Source: Luteolibacter flavescens (GTDB lineage: Bacteria > Verrucomicrobiota > Verrucomicrobiia > Verrucomicrobiales > Akkermansiaceae). Taken from it: 64,000 nt of DNA. Position numbers and translations under genes: made by a program. Location: the NCBI RefSeq assembly GCF_025950085.1, contig NZ_JAPDDS010000010.1, forward strand, positions 1 to 64,000. The letters run 5' to 3'. The stretch's first letter is position 1, and each line of letters begins with the position of its first letter. A model generated the notes under the pieces. The model did not search any database. It was not told the origin of the DNA and was given only the letters and a program-made list of their open reading frames with translations. This document shows positions 62,693 to 64,000 of this stretch, in pieces.

Positions 62693-64000
62693 CTACCTCA
62701 GCGGGGCCTTGAAGGTGTAGCTGCCTGATCCTGCCGCGAAGATCGCGCGGCCTTTTTCCTGACGAAGGAACTTTGCACCCGTCTGGGCGACCTTGTCCGC
62801 GCTCGTGGTTGGCACGCTGATCTCGGCGGTCGTGTTCGGCGGGATCGTCACTTCCATCTGAATCATGCCACCTGCCACCTTCCAGGAGGATTCGATGCGA
62901 CCCCGGATGGAATCGTAGTGACCCTTCGCATGATCCAGGCCACCGCCCGGGACGGGAGCCACCGAGACCTTCCCAAAGCCCGGCTCCAGCGGCGTGATGC
63001 CGAGCACGGTCTGGTATAGCCACTCGACGCAGGCACCGTAGGCGTAGTGGTTGAAGGAATTCATCGAGACGTCGCCGAAGCCGTTCTCCAGCGTGTAGCT
63101 GTTCCAGCGCTCCCAGATGGTGGTCGCCCCCTGCTCGATGGAGTAGCCCCATGAGGGGTAGGTCTTCTTGCGGATGAGCGCATAGGCCAGGTCGTCGCGG
63201 CCGATCTCGCTGAGCACCGGCAGCAGCAGGTTCACGCCGAGGAATCCGGTGGCAAGGTGTCCGCCCTTCGCATCGATCGCCGCGGCGAGCTGGCGGGCCG
63301 CCTTGCCCCGCTGCTCCGTGGTGAGCAGGTCGAAGCGGATCGCCGCCAGGTAGCCGGTCTGGGTGTCGTTGCCGATCTTGCCGTCCGGCTTCACATAGGC
63401 GTTCTGGAAGGCCTTGCGGATTTCCTCGAAGCGCTTGGCGTAAGCAGCCGCCTCGTCGGTCTTTCCAAGCGCGGCCGCCAGCTCGGACGCGAGCTTGTTA
63501 CTATGGGCATGGTAGGCGGTGCCCAGCAGGTCCTTCGGCGTGTCGCCGCCCACGGCCAGCCAGTCGCCGAAGCCTTCGTTCGGGCCGAGATCCTGCGGGG
63601 CCTTCGCGCGGTAGAGCGCGAGGTGCTTGCGGATCGCCTCGAAGTGCTCCTCCGCGGAACGGGTGTCGCCATACATTCGGTAGAGCGTCCATGGCACGAT
63701 CACGCCGGCATCGGCCCAGCCCGGGCTCCACATGTCGTGATACACCGGTGCCATTCCGGGGAAGCCGCCGGATGGATTCTGCGCGTCCACCATGTCCTGC
63801 ATCCACTTCGTCAGGAAGGAGTCCACGTTCATGTTGTAGGACGCCGTCTGGGCAAAGACCTGCGTATCCCCGCTCCAGCCCATGCGCTCGTCGCGCTGCG
63901 GACAATCGGTCGGCACCTCCAGGTAGTTCGACCGCTGGCCCCACATCGTGTTCTTGTAGATCGCATTGATCAGCGGGTCCGAGCACGAGAAGGAGCCCGT
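62693..64000 (-). CDS. GH78-like alpha-L-rhamnosidase (C-terminal part, continues beyond the window)
   Basis: The frame stays open through the right edge: the last 18 codons before 63946 read SFSCSDPLINAIYKNT and carry on family-like, so the annotated start lies outside. Visible are the GH78 blocks NYLEVPTDCPQRDERMGWSG with catalytic Glu, the (alpha/alpha)6 barrel, a Trp-rich ATTIWERWNSYT segment, SFNHYAYGACVEWLYQTVLG and the C-terminal beta-domain. The enzyme hydrolyses terminal alpha-L-rhamnose; an exported location is likely but the signal is not in the window. Confidence 0.93.
   Translation of the reverse strand, partial: TGSFSCSDPLINAIYKNTMWGQRSNYLEVPTDCPQRDERMGWSGDTQVFAQTASYNMNVDSFLTKWMQDMVDAQNPSGGFPGMAPVYHDMWSPGWADAGVIVPWTLYRMYGDTRSAEEHFEAIRKHLALYRAKAPQDLGPNEGFGDWLAVGGDTPKDLLGTAYHAHSNKLASELAAALGKTDEAAAYAKRFEEIRKAFQNAYVKPDGKIGNDTQTGYLAAIRFDLLTTEQRGKAARQLAAAIDAKGGHLATGFLGVNLLLPVLSEIGRDDLAYALIRKKTYPSWGYSIEQGATTIWERWNSYTLENGFGDVSMNSFNHYAYGACVEWLYQTVLGITPLEPGFGKVSVAPVPGGGLDHAKGHYDSIRGRIESSWKVAGGMIQMEVTIPPNTTAEISVPTTSADKVAQTGAKFLRQEKGRAIFAAGSGSYTFKAPLR

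Overview
The window looks like chromosomal DNA of a GC-rich Verrucomicrobiota bacterium, probably Verrucomicrobiales/Luteolibacter-like. This is inferred from a Verru_Chthon cassette protein A homologue, a PEP-CTERM exported protein, a long protein of autotransporter-type beta repeats ending in a D-x-DGDG tail, many secreted glycoside hydrolases, and genes that mostly lack a clear Shine-Dalgarno sequence. No plasmid, integrase, prophage or CRISPR array is visible.

Layout. 1-4.5 kb: tRNA-Ala(CGC), a TPP riboswitch with its terminator, thiC, then a Septu-like ATPase/HNH defence pair (ptuA-ptuB). 4.5-8.8 kb: a YceH/DUF480 gene preceded by an IS3 orfA remnant, a PEP-CTERM protein, two degenerate copies of a non-coding repeat, a SUKH protein and two small membrane proteins. 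8.8-17.4 kb: a GH2 glycosidase, a membrane protein, a 1,401-residue autotransporter-repeat protein. 17.5-24.3 kb: secreted and TPR-like proteins, a sirtuin, and an unusual TIM-barrel/GH99-like fusion. 24.3-29.6 kb: an amino-sugar operon (glmM, a DUF4236-like gene, an acetyltransferase-only GlmU-like gene, glmS) for UDP-GlcNAc supply. 29.9-41 kb: transaldolase, a sugar isomerase-like protein, DUF4832, BPL-N-like, GH32 and a very large GH13 protein. 41-46.9 kb: SixA, FabG, a zinc-ribbon/TPM-like protein, DNA polymerase III delta-prime, and a two-component system whose sensor kinase carries discoidin-like exported domains.

47.0-50.0 kb holds the most notable locus: a short prokaryotic Argonaute (MID-PIWI, catalytic residues lost) in a 4-base-overlapping operon with a protein made of an N-terminal SMEK domain and a C-terminal APAZ domain. 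The partner enzyme types best known for short Argonautes are TIR, SIR2 and DUF4365/Mrr-type; SMEK-APAZ would be a different effector. 50.4-64 kb: DUF1080, a UPF0261/Tm-1 plus TIM-barrel pair, DUF2891, a solitary Verru_Chthon A pilin-like gene with its partner, EcsC-like, a coiled-coil membrane protein, queE, a small membrane protein and the C-terminal part of a GH78 rhamnosidase that runs off the right edge.

Both defence cassettes are visibly richer in A+T than their surroundings and sit between ordinary housekeeping genes, which suggests separate horizontal gains. Most other genes fit a carbohydrate-degrading life style with exported enzymes. Function calls come from motifs and family memory only; no search was run.
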